A DNA stretch of 64,000 nt from Glandiceps talaboti (lineage: Eukaryota; Hemichordata; Enteropneusta; Spengelidae). A model generated the notes under the pieces. It worked only from the letters and a program-made list of their open reading frames with translations, was not told where the DNA came from and ran no database searches. The DNA lies in assembly GCF_964340395.1 (NCBI RefSeq), contig NC_135567.1, positions 5,032,399 through 5,096,398 of the forward strand. The letters run 5' to 3'. Positions 12,083 to 22,285 of the stretch are shown in pieces. Each line of letters begins with the position of its first letter. Position 1 is the stretch's first letter. A program made the position numbers and the translations under genes.

Positions 12083-12706
12083 ATACTGATTTAACTTTAT
12101 CGTGCCTGATTGCTTTCTCCTCAGCGTGCCTGTAAATATTGCTACTGCACGCTGAAATGTTTTCCTTTCCCATATTTTATCAATAAAGCTTCCACATTTT
12201 GTGTCCGTGTCCTTTACTGAGTCCTTTGCCCTCGTACTCGCACACAGAATACCAACATTTTGTTAGTTCAGTGGTCGTTGTCGAGCTCCCGTTTTGGGCA
12301 GCGTACTCTTTGCGTGTTCTCCGTCCTTGGAGTTCGGCGGTGAGCTCGATGGAGGACATACGAACACATTAAACACTTTCTAGCAACCTTGCTATTTGAT
12401 CTTTCCCGTTAGGTCTGACTGTTATACTGAAAGACTGAAACAGCCAGCCTGAATAGACGTGGAACCAACTCTTGTAACATCCGGAAGCTGATAATGCAGC
12501 TGCGACTTATACCAGTTGACAATCAATTTCCCCGACTGAATCACCATTTGTTCTTGTTGAATGTCAAATCTTGTATAAATTTTTACCAATATTCTCAAAT
12601 GTTAAACTTCAATTTCATTCTCTACCTCTACTGTTATGTCAATATTTTAAAACATTGTAATAAAGTTCATTTTCAAAACTACTACTACTACTACTACTAC
12701 TACTTC
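12083..12706 (+). other. 3' UTR and short (ACT)n tail of LINE copy 2
   Basis: Non-coding. It holds two AATAAA signals, at about 12181 and 12659; the second precedes an ACT tail of about nine units ending near 12706, matching the layout of the other two tails. The 12241-12640 stretch may be ordinary UTR or a separate insertion; I could not tell. Confidence 0.6.
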
Positions 12707-12735
12707 TGAAGTCTGAAAACCGTTATATATTACAG

Positions 12736-12855
12736 TGCAAGGATACCCACTACGTGGAAAGTTACAACAATGTATGCCTAGTCTACCAGGACAAGAGGAT
12801 ATCATACGGCGATCATCGATACCGAGTAAGAAGCGAGATGGCTTGTTTAGACTGG
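12736..12855 (+). CDS. Internal exon of an unrecognised, possibly transposase-derived gene
   Basis: Exactly 40 codons, open, preceded by a pyrimidine/AT tract and TTACAG (acceptor AG at 12734-12735) and followed by donor GTAGGT at 12856. It encodes HYVESYNNVCLVYQDKR and ends ..MACLDW. The next candidate exon at 13638 begins NENVDRP in compatible phase. The pattern VESFNN..L(V/I)Y.DKR..LDWNENV resembles, from memory, the C-terminal part of uncharacterised transposase-like proteins widespread in fish and marine invertebrates; that link is not proven. Upstream exons would lie beyond the left window edge, with the LINE pair in the intron between. Confidence 0.5.
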
Positions 12856-13041
12856 GTAGGTTTTTATGTGTAGCCTAATATTTAACTTCAAAGACTGTAT
12901 TGTTGTATTAATTGTAATCTACACATGTATTTTACAACTTTGCCCAACATGTTTCAATGCCAAGGTACCTGGTGCATTACGAAATGTTATGAGTGCAAGT
13001 GGTTAATTTACTAAACTGAGTACCTTTTACCTGATTAATAT

Positions 13042-13180
13042 TTGCCAATAATAATAATAATAATAATACTTTATTCCCTGAATTGTAAAGAAAATAGCAA
13101 TATAGACATTTATATTTACAATGAAGAAAACAATGGGGAAAAGGAGAAAACAAAAAACAGTTGTCGAGCATCTAGTCAAG
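13042..13180 (-). mobile_element. Possible 3' end of a retroelement with (ATT)n tail
   Basis: Read on the minus strand, the stretch ends in GGGAATAAAGTATT followed by seven or so ATT units (13049-13072). This looks like a polyadenylation signal plus microsatellite tail. No coding sequence was recognised, and the 5' limit is arbitrary. Confidence 0.3.
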
Positions 13181-13637
13181 TCCGTACCCAGTCTCTTTTG
13201 TTATATTACGTGAGCATCTCATTCTTGGCAATCTGTTCGTTTGACAAACAACTACAAAAATTAAAACAACTCAACACACCAGAAATAAACTTCATACACA
13301 TAAGTAACAGAAAATAACAGCAATGTGTTCCCAACATATCAATAAGAGAGTTGTGCTCCGACAAATGCAATGCATCCCCAAAACTGAGTTTCTACTTGTT
13401 TCTTTTTTTACCATTGGATTCTTTGCAATGTGTCAACAGTTTTCTTGAGATCTCGATATGTCATTTTCTCCTGGTGGAAGATGGGAAGTTATCTCCATAT
13501 TTGTTTTATTTTGATATCAAGATATTTTTTTTTCATTTTCTGAATACAAGAGTGAACTCTTCATAACCTTTTATAAGTGTAAATCTCTGCGATCTATCAG
13601 CCACGTTAACTTTATTTTCACCCTACTTTATCTCCAG

Positions 13638-13790
13638 AATGAAAATGTCGATCGGCCGGCAACGTCAAGAACAACAGGGCAAAATGCCAGGCAACAGCGG
13701 CAACAAAGAGGACATCGCAACCTCAAGAGGAAAACATCAGAATGGAAGCGAAAAGTATGGAAAGAGATGATGCGACAATTATTTATTTGA
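13638..13790 (+). CDS. Terminal exon of the same unrecognised gene
   Basis: It begins after a strong pyrimidine tract ending CTCCAG (AG at 13636-13637). It is 51 codons long including TGA at 13788-13790, in phase with the exon ending at 12855. The peptide is very basic and Gln/Arg-rich (RQQRQQRGHRNLKRK) and ends MMRQLFI. AATAAAAG follows at about 13798, a plausible polyadenylation signal. The intron between the exons (12856-13637) carries a short (AAT)n-associated repeat. A host gene or a spliced DNA transposon would both fit. Confidence rests on two matched splice sites and phase, not on homology. Confidence 0.45.
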   Translation, partial: NENVDRPATSRTTGQNARQQRQQRGHRNLKRKTSEWKRKVWKEMMRQLFI

Positions 13791-15414
13791 AATTATCTAA
13801 TAAAAGAATTAGAAAACTAAACTTTATGTGCGAAGTATGTATGATTTCTTGGTAATAAGGTTATGATAGTCCATACTATTTACATGAGACATTCCTATCG
13901 ATTTACACAAGATGTCATATTATTGAGTCAGGATTCTAACTCATTTAGTCTGAATCAATTCTCCGATGATAAAAGAACTGTCCCCCATACGGTTGCCCTG
14001 AAAGCAATATTCCTGTTACATTAACAGTAAATTTTCGGCAAAGTTCTTGTATCTCTTCTACTTTTCTAATTTTTTTTGTAGTATCCATATACTAGTATAT
14101 GAAATCATAATTATCTCGTTGATATTATCAAGCATCACATACCTCGATCTATCACGATGGTTGGAAGATGATTTGTGTTTTGTTACAATCACTAACACTT
14201 GACTTTGTGTGCGATTCGCCGATTATGCACTTATATGTGATCCACACATAGGACTTGGACAAAAGAAAACGTGCCAAAAATATTCATTATTTCACGTAAT
14301 TTTGTTTTTTAATATAGTCACACAACATCCCGAATTAGACCTCACAGTAAAAAACACAGACACAATTGCAATCCCAGACACGATTTGTTGTTGTAAGTCA
14401 TTCAGTTTGTTAATACATGGTTAATGGACATTTCTGTACACATCGAGATACGTTTTATGGCAATCATTTCATCACGAAAACAACTACGTCAACACTTGAA
14501 CTATTTCTAGTACAGACTCTGTCGGATGGTGTAACACACGTGTCTGGCAATCAATCCATTGCGAAATAAAATTCCTAATTTACCCTTTATGCTAAATCGG
14601 TTTTGAAAGCAAATCTCCCTAATATACTCTTTCACTAAAATGAATTTGTAATTTCACACTCGTGTCAACATTTGTCATGACAGGCAAATCAATTCCATAG
14701 GTATATACGTTACGAGTGCTAACCAAACATGCCTGAATATACCTTTTTTACAAAAGCAATGCATGTTGATCATAGATATGGCTTTCAAAGCAAGTTACGT
14801 GATATTGAAAGCCCAACAAACGTAATACCTAAACATAAAACATTCTGACCGAATGCTCCAAGTTTTGACTATTTAAGTGCATTGTGGATATTTTATTTTT
14901 TCCGACAACTTATTTTATTGTATCCTATAGATAAGCTAACAACTATTGTAGCGATATATATCGGTAGTGTACGTCAGGTTATAGACAAAGTATAAGGTCA
15001 AGAACCCCTATGCGTTTTTTTTCTGTCCCATTACAAATTTACCCTAACACATTTTTCTGTCATTATCATTTAGATATAAAAATTGCCGATATGGAACTTG
15101 AGAAATGTCGAAAAAAATTAGGGTGATGTTAATACATGACGTTAATAGTACATGTACAATACAAGACAAGCTCTTGAACCCGTTGTATATTATTAGAGAC
15201 CAGACAACGCCTACTTCTATGGCTGGTAAATTTGTACTATTAGCACTGTATTGTGTACTATAATTGTACGTTACAAGAACTATACATACATATATTGTTA
15301 TGTAGTACTATTTATCAATCTTTTGTCTTTCTCACAATGTTATGACAATCCTTTGGCTGTACGTCATTGAGATTAGTGTAAGCCACATGTAGTTACTATA
15401 CGTGTGGGCGTGCG
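13791..15414. other. AT-rich non-coding stretch
   Basis: About 1.6 kb without a convincing ORF, splice-bounded exon or repeat. The 71-codon frame at 14209-14424 has no recognisable motif and is not called. Confidence 0.5.
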
Positions 15415-15542
<128 letters not shown>

Positions 15543-15787
15543 AGTAATCGTAGATGACCGGAACTATTAGCATTAGATCACGCCACCGTAAACAGTTCTC
15601 AACATGTAGCTCAGAAGCATGCGTTTACGATATTATTGGATCGTAATGTGTTTTTTTCAACAAATACATTGCACAATGTCTTCGAATATGTATTTAGTCA
15701 AACTAAATGATTGGTAATTTATCAAACATGGAAAAACATTTAGTGTTTAGTGCAGCATAGCAATGTGAATACTCGAGTCCCGGGACA

Positions 15788-16514
15788 GGCCCAGTTACAT
15801 GATGCAACTCATGAAGCAATTCGTCGCATGCGACGAGGCTTGCAACTGCGACGGGAGCGCGTACACGATGTAACTCGCTAGTTGCATGGTGAGTCGCAAG
15901 AGCTAACTGTTGCACATGCGTAAATATATAAAGTTACAGGTCATCGAGGTCAAGTCTTCTAGCGGCAGGAATTTGGCAAAAATGCTATGAAATTGCTAAC
16001 ATTTACGAATAAAATGACTGAAAACTTGTTGAAGTATCGATAGTAAAACTCTATACAATTCGAAGTTCGTTTTGGGCGATGTTGATCTTTCCGATGTCGC
16101 TACTTGCATTCAAGTTGGAAATAAAATGATATTCAGCTGAAATCAAGCATTCATAGACATTGTATACTATTTATAAGTGGTAATCGTGGTGATAAATCGA
16201 AATTATATCAAAAATGCTTGCCGAAATAGAATATATTTATACTAAAAACATGGCGGCCATAACATTGAACGTCATTTGACACGTAGGTATATGTCAAAGG
16301 TTATTACTTGCGACGCGAGTTACACGGTGCAACTCACGAAGCAACTCGAGAAGCAACTTTCGACGAGTCGCACGGAAACCGATATGTCGGTTTCCTTGCA
16401 ACGCACCTTGCGACGTCGCAAGACCCTGCGACGAGGCGAGTACACGATGCAATTCGTCGCATGAGACGAATTGCATGGTGCGCTGCTAGTCGAGTTGCAT
16501 CGTGTAACCGGGCT
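15788..16514. mobile_element. MITE-like element with imperfect terminal inverted repeats
   Basis: The left end (GGCCCAGTTACATGATGCAA from 15788) is matched by the reverse complement of the right end (AGCCCGGTTACACGATGCAA, ending 16514). The interior has several copies in both orientations of GCAACTCG/CGACGAG-type words and a hairpin with 9-bp arms, GGAAACCGA and TCGGTTTCC, around TATG (16374-16395). No transposase is encoded; the ORFs on both strands are by-products of the GC-rich inverted words. No target-site duplication was evident. A non-autonomous DNA transposon is the best reading. Confidence 0.5.
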
Positions 16515-16802
16515 ATACACATTTTATCAATTAAATAAACGCGCCGTATACAAACCTGTATTCAACCCATTCAGTATATTTCAACCGGGTATGGTAAAAC
16601 ATTACAGTTAATCTCGGTAATCCAATTCAACCCTTGTTTTATTTCTTTTTGTCTTACGTCTTACCAGTATTTACCGAGAAAGATAGTGATTTTCAGCTTG
16701 GTCGTTAATTATTCAGGATTACGTTAGGATTATGTGGTGTGGACGGAGAACGCATAAATACATGTAAATGAACCCGTGTGATAAACTTACTACCCTTTAA
16801 GT

Positions 16803-17075
16803 TCAGTGTGTTAAGTTCATCTGTGAAACGATTACTTTTTTTTCTCTGTATTTTTTGTCAATCGTAACCTGTTCTGCTAATTTTTTAACTAGCTGAACAC
16901 GGCTTAGGTCTGAAGAGGGAATGTTGTTTCTTAGTCGTCTTTCCCGTTCTCTCGCTAAATAAGACTCTCCCTTCCTTTGCTTCTTTCTATCTCTGTAAGC
17001 ACGTTGATATTTGGCCTGAGACTTTGCCATGTTATCTAGAAGATATTGTAGTTCACTGTTATAAGACACTTTCAT
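16803..17075 (-). CDS. Small basic ORF, possible first exon of a transposase-like protein
   Basis: A 90-residue minus-strand frame. The likely start is the internal ATG at 17028-17030 (MAKSQAKYQRAYRDRKKQRK), followed by a charged helix (YLARERERRLRNN) and a short tail. Lys/Arg make up about a third of the residues. The pattern resembles, from memory, N-termini of uncharacterised transposase-like proteins in marine animals, where a basic helical region is followed by a Pro/Ser-Leu-Ser motif (here IPSSDLSR). A possible splice donor (AAAA followed by GTAATC) lies near 16835, so the last residues may be intronic. A cluster of a 14-bp motif begins just upstream. Not recognised with certainty. Confidence 0.4.
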   Translation of the reverse strand: MKVSYNSELQYLLDNMAKSQAKYQRAYRDRKKQRKGESYLARERERRLRNNIPSSDLSRVQLVKKLAEQVTIDKKYREKKVIVSQMNLTH

Positions 17076-17121
17076 TGTGTTTTACCTAGACACCAAGCAA
17101 TGACGTGGATGATTTCGTGAA

Positions 17122-18415
17122 GTGTACGTTACCACTATTTGTAATGTCCGTTACCAATGTGTTATCAGTGATATAAGAATTAGGTAAATGGATCGGTATG
17201 ATTTTATTAGTCAGTAGTATAATAAAATCTTTACTGACAAAAAGAGTTGCAAATCAATTTACAGAAACGAGACTGTAACGTGGATAATTTGGAGTAACAA
17301 GATTTTAACTAAAATGAATCCTGACAGAATATATATGTTGTATAAATTGCGCATGATATGATATTTAAAAATGAATGTAGTTATTTTCTTTCACCCTAGA
17401 CTTTGTAATATAATCATTATAGACAGTTATGAAAAATTATCCGTGGAAATCTATTTGAAAATAAACATAACATACACTTGTGAATGTAACATTATTTTGT
17501 CTGAAATGTACGTTACCTTTTGTAACGTACATTTCGCCTATTACAGATGCAAAATTCTATACTATGCCGAACAGCTGAGCCGACACTGATGTACTACAAC
17601 GTAGACTTGAATATTATCTTCCAAAATATATACATCTTTGTCAGCAAGTATTTCTACTGCTGTTGCCATGAAAAAAAACTTGCAACATACCACACAAGCG
17701 GTAAAAATGTGCGTCTGAATGGCGATATAAATTGAACACAGCCCTATTCTGCGTGGCTTGCTAGGAAATGGCAGACGACAGTAAACACGTGATATCCCTA
17801 GAATAAGTTTGTTTACGTTTTTTCTCCTTCAAATCGTGAACTCAGTAACGTACATTTCAGTAACGTACATTTTTTTCACATAAATATTCCACTCCAAATT
17901 GACCAGCAAGTGCTTGACTATACCATTACTTTGTCAGCTTTTGTAAGCTTAACACCTCTATATGTCTATCTGTGCCTCTTACCCATTTTCTGAACGATAA
18001 CAAATATATAGGGAGTAACGTACATTTCCCTACAAAATTACTCTGCCACTTACATACCTTTGCAACGCATTGGCATTGCGAACTGTCAATGTATGGCATT
18101 CTCAACATGTACCGCGAATTCTTGGATATGTATCGAATATTTAGAGTCATATTTTGTATATATCAGGTACAAAATTATATGTCATCAGATGCTGTTGATT
18201 TTCGGTAACGCACATTTCGCGCGACCTAGGGACAACCACATTTCTGTATATAAAACATATATTTGAAACAATGTGGGAATCGCTTTCCATGATAAACAAG
18301 TTAGCATATTCGTGACCTTGTTTAAACAAACCGCTTAGGTTTCCTTCAATATTTCAGTACAATTTTCTTATCAATTCTCTAGTTACTTTGGCATCGGGAC
18401 AGTAACGTACATTTC
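17122..18415. repeat. Dispersed GTAACGTACATTTC motif cluster
   Basis: The 14-mer or its reverse complement occurs at 17503-17516 (reverse), 17522-17535, 17845-17858, 17860-17873 (last base T), 18015-18028, 18205-18218 (one mismatch) and 18402-18415. Shorter matches lie at 17122 and 17144. The pair at 17503-17535 makes a perfect 14-bp hairpin with a 5-base loop. Intervening DNA is unrelated, so this is not a tandem array. Such interspersed motifs resemble subterminal transposase-binding repeats of DNA transposons, or a regulatory cluster; both are inference. Confidence 0.6.
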
Positions 18416-19280
18416 ATTTTTGGGTATATCCATGGGTCTAAATGTAACCAAATAAAATCCGACAATGGAGCAACTTTCGTTTTAAATAGCCTAAGGTACC
18501 CTCTTGTCTTGCCACATATCGTTTCCATATCTCCGTCCATCATTTTAAAGTAAACAACGCTGGACATCAATTGCACCTTCTTATTGGGTTTGGGTTATAC
18601 TGCTTGCATTTGTAAAAACAGTGTGACGTCATAACAAGTGGTAGGTGATGATGTCATATGTATAATTGTAAACCTACTGGTTTCAGTAAGTTTCAAAGTA
18701 GGGAGAGAACTGCAAAAAGTATGGGCAGAAGCGCAAGCTATGCGTGTTCGTACCTGCTATACAAGCGCAGGAGTTGGGGGGTTGAGAGGGGATGTCCTCC
18801 TCCCATGGCAAGAGCTTTTTGAAAAATGAACACCTTTTGGAGGACATTTAGAGCACCTTTCGAAGTAAAACCCAACTTAATTATATAAAATTATCACTAA
18901 TTTAGGGTTTCAAAAGTTTAAATCATTTCAAGTCATATTAACACAAATAATAATAAAAAAAGATCAAGTACAAAGTGAGAAAATTTGGGGAAAACATGCA
19001 CAGTGGAGGCCAGTTATCATTTAGAGATACAAACTCATTAAATTATTTGAAAGTGTGTGTCTATTGATTATGTTTGTGTGCAATTCAACATGTTCAGGTC
19101 AATGGAGGCACAGATTTTAGAGTCAGTCAATCCAGTAAATTTCAAGGTATTTCATTTCTTATGTGTGTGTATATATAGTGTGAGGGGTTAAGCTATTGAG
19201 ACACAGTAATAAAATGAAGAGTGAGCTAGTGCGTGTGTGAAAGTTGGAATAATAAAGAAAGAAAGAGATGTGAAGAGGAT

Positions 19281-19283
19281 GGC

Positions 19284-19326
<43 letters not shown>
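19281..19326. repeat. (GACA)n microsatellite
   Basis: About eleven GACA units inside duplication copy A. Copy B lacks them and has the (TA)n/palindrome insertion in the corresponding interval. Confidence 0.9.
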
Positions 19327-19665
19327 ACGGCCGGGCAGACGGGCATACAGACAGCAAGGGTCATAGGTGTCTGGAATTTTTTAGGAAGTATTTTTATCGT
19401 TTATATCAATAATGGTCCAAGCTACAGATAGGAAAATGGTCAAGTCGTAATCATATTAATTGTTGAAGTCATTGAAAGGTTAAGAGAGAGAACAAGGCAC
19501 TTTGTACTAGAATGCTATAAATAAAATGAGATATACAACAGTAACCATTGAAGTCGTTTATGAAAATTCGCCACAAATGCAAAGTCCATTTTCTATTATC
19601 GAACTAAACTCTGAGTGGGTCATACACAGATTTGATGTATATTAGCTCATGTTTGATTTAGTCTG

Positions 19666-20768
19666 TAACCAAGTCATGGTATCCCGAGATGCACCGTGTT
19701 TTATAACCAAGTCGTGGTATCCCGAGATGCACCATGTTTTATAACGAAGTCGTGGTATCCCCAGGTACACCATGTTTTATAACCAAGTCGTGGTATCCCC
19801 AGGTACACCATGTTTTACAACAAAGTCGTGGTATCCCGAGATGCACCATGTTTTATAACGAAGTCGTGGTATCCCAAGGTACACCATGTTTTATAACCAA
19901 GTCGTGGTATCCCCAGGTACACCATGTTCTATAGCCAAGTCGTGGTATCCCCAGGTACACCATGTTTTATAACCAAGTCGTGGTATCCCCAGGTACACCA
20001 TGTTCTATAACCAAGTCGTGGTATCCCCAGGTACATGTACACCATGTTCTATAACCAAGTCGTGGTATCCCCAGGTACACCATGTTCTATAACCAAGTCG
20101 TGGTATCCCCAGGTACACCATGTTTTATAACCAAGTCGTGGTATCCCCAGGTACACCATGTTCTATAACCAAGTCGTGGTATCCCCAGATATACCATGTT
20201 TTATAACCAAGTCGTGGTATCCCCAGGTACACCATGTTTTATAACCAAGTCATGGTATCCCCAGGTACACCATGTTTTATAACCAAGTCGTGGTATCCCC
20301 AGGTACACCATGTTCTATAACCAAGTCATGGTATCCCCAGATATACCATGTTTTATAACCAAGTCGTGGTATCCCCAGATATACCATGTTTTATAACCAA
20401 GTCATGGTATCCCCAGATATACCATGTTTTATAACCAAGTCATGGTATCCCCAGGTACACCATGTTCTATAACCAAGTCGTGGTATCCCCAGGTACACCA
20501 TGTATATAACCAAGTCGTGGTATCCCCAGGTACACCATGTTCTATAACCAAGTCATGGTATCCCCAGATATACCATGTATATAACCAAGTCGTGGTATCC
20601 CCAGGTACACCATGTATATAACCAAGTCGTGGTATCCCCAGATATACCATGTTTTATAACCAAGTCATGGTATCCCCAGGTACACCATGTTCTATAACCA
20701 AATCGTGGTATCCCCAGGTACACCATGTATATAACCAAGTCGTGTTATCCCCAGATGCACCATGTTCT
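19666..20768. repeat. 38-bp minisatellite, about 29 units (copy A)
   Basis: Tandem unit of 37-38 bases containing ATAACCAAGTCGTGGTATCC then CCAGGTACACCATGTTYT. Variants change GGTACACC to GATATACC or GATGCACC. The last unit carries GTGTTATCC before CATGTTCTCGCG, exactly as at the end of array B, so the array edges are homologous while the copy number differs. Long frames here are repeat translations. Confidence 0.95.
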
Positions 20769-22285
20769 CGCGCAATGTCGAATCTATCAAGAAATTCTCC
20801 GAGTTATTGTATTTGTCCTTTTCTGTAAACATCATGAGAGCAGCAAAGCTAAACTAAATTTAACATTTTCATAGCTTGATTGTTATTGGTAATTCAGTGT
20901 GCTTTCAAGTGTTTAAATGACATATCGCAGCCGAAGCTTAACCTTTGTCACGTGGTTAGCAACGGTTTCTGGGGGTCTCGTGAGATTTCGCCACTGCCGG
21001 AATATCCCTTGTCAATATTGTGTAAATTCTCAGTCACATGAAAATTACCAGAATTACGCCAACTGTTAAGTTTTTGTGGAGGCAGATTGACTCAACTACT
21101 GTGGTCGAAAACACCAGTTTAGGTCGCCCTGGCAACCACTCTCTTCTGTACAAGAATGCAGCGCCAGCTGATGTTTACTATAAAAAGCTGAAAATGTCAT
21201 TGAAGTAAACATGCATATAGGGGACTCCCCTTCTAAGTCCCTTGTTTATGAATGATAATGAGGTTGTACACAAAATGGCTGTATGAGGGCAGTAATCCCT
21301 TCAGATCACTATGGTGACCTCATAGCAGACGTAGCTCAATACTTGATGGTATTAAGAGTTGAAAGGACTGTGTAAATTAGATACATTTCACTGGTATCTT
21401 GTGTTGGTGGTGGAATTACTGTAAACAGAATTCAACCACAATTCACTGAAATGGCTTAAAGAAATAGTGAATGTTTTTACGACATTTTTTGATACTGTTT
21501 TTAACATAGCAACCGGGCATAAGTATTTGTACATAGACAGTATAATATTATGCTCTCTCCAAAAATGTATACCATTTCAAAACCAACTAAATATTAAGAA
21601 AGTTACCGTTAATTAATCCATTGCATGTGTTTACCATTGAATTTAATGGAGAACATGAAAAACGTCGGAGGAATACTTCCTGAGAAGACAGGATATTTTT
21701 TTTTTCTTTTTTAATAGCAATGCATATAATTAATGTACATAATTTGTGAAAATATTGGGAGAAGAGGAATTAATTACTTTTTCAACTTTTTCGCTTGCCA
21801 TGTTAAGCCTATGGGGAAATTAGCTTCAAGTAATCAACTTTTGTATTAACGTATTTTGTGTAGTTTTCTTGACTTAAAAGTAATAAATAAGTGTATGCGA
21901 CGAAATAAATTACAAACAATTGAGAGATTTTTGCTATCATTTTAAGTGAGATTTTCAAAGATTCGCTTTTATTTTGACAGCCAAGAAATCCTTACAGTGC
22001 AAATATCGTTTATTATGACAGCCAAGAAGTCCTTAGAGCGCGAATATCGTTTATTTTTATGGGGTTCTCGTCATTACATTTTGACGACATTTTCAGAGGT
22101 TATGTAAACCTAGGATGCGTATTTTCTTTATAAAGGAACACATCCTATGATAGACTGTAAGATTCGCCCTCAACGGCCTCCTCTCGCACGACTGTACTAC
22201 TTTGCACTAGTATGTCAGAAACTTCTAAAGATTTTGGCCTCACCCTGAACGAATGATTAGAAGGTCATACAGAGGTCGTTATGTA

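Larger units (their letters stand above)
6404..12706 (+). mobile_element. Tx1/L1-like LINE copy 2, near full length
   Basis: A 5' UTR starts at the end of the ACT array, followed by ORF1 (6610-8157), a 26-base gap, ORF2 (8184-12082, frameshifted), a 3' UTR and an ACT tail. Both proteins are clearly related to copy 1, but by eye only about half to two thirds of ORF2 residues match. This is therefore a sister family, not a recent duplicate. Its 5' end abuts an ACT array and its 3' end is ACT repeat, so it appears to be inserted into the tail of another member of the lineage. Confidence 0.85.
18594..22285. repeat. Segmental duplication, copy A
   Basis: Closely similar, in the same orientation, to 28213-31620. 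It starts at ACTGCTTGCATTTGTAAAAA and runs through the 38-bp minisatellite to GATTTTGGCC...GATTAGAA. It has about 295 bases (21329-21620) absent from copy B. It lacks copy B's (TA)n/palindrome insertion and has two, not about six, 41-bp units near 21975-22060. No protein-coding content was recognised. It could be a tandem-type duplication or two copies of a large non-autonomous repeat. Confidence 0.85.

Noticed and set aside
18638-18829. 63-residue ORF found in both duplication copies (also 28260-28451)
   Set aside because: Conserved only because the DNA is duplicated; no recognised motif, splice site or start context, and substitutions between copies are not biased to synonymous sites by eye.
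19666-20768. CRISPR-like array
   Set aside because: The 38-bp units are directly adjacent with no unique spacers, and the window is a eukaryotic genome; a minisatellite.
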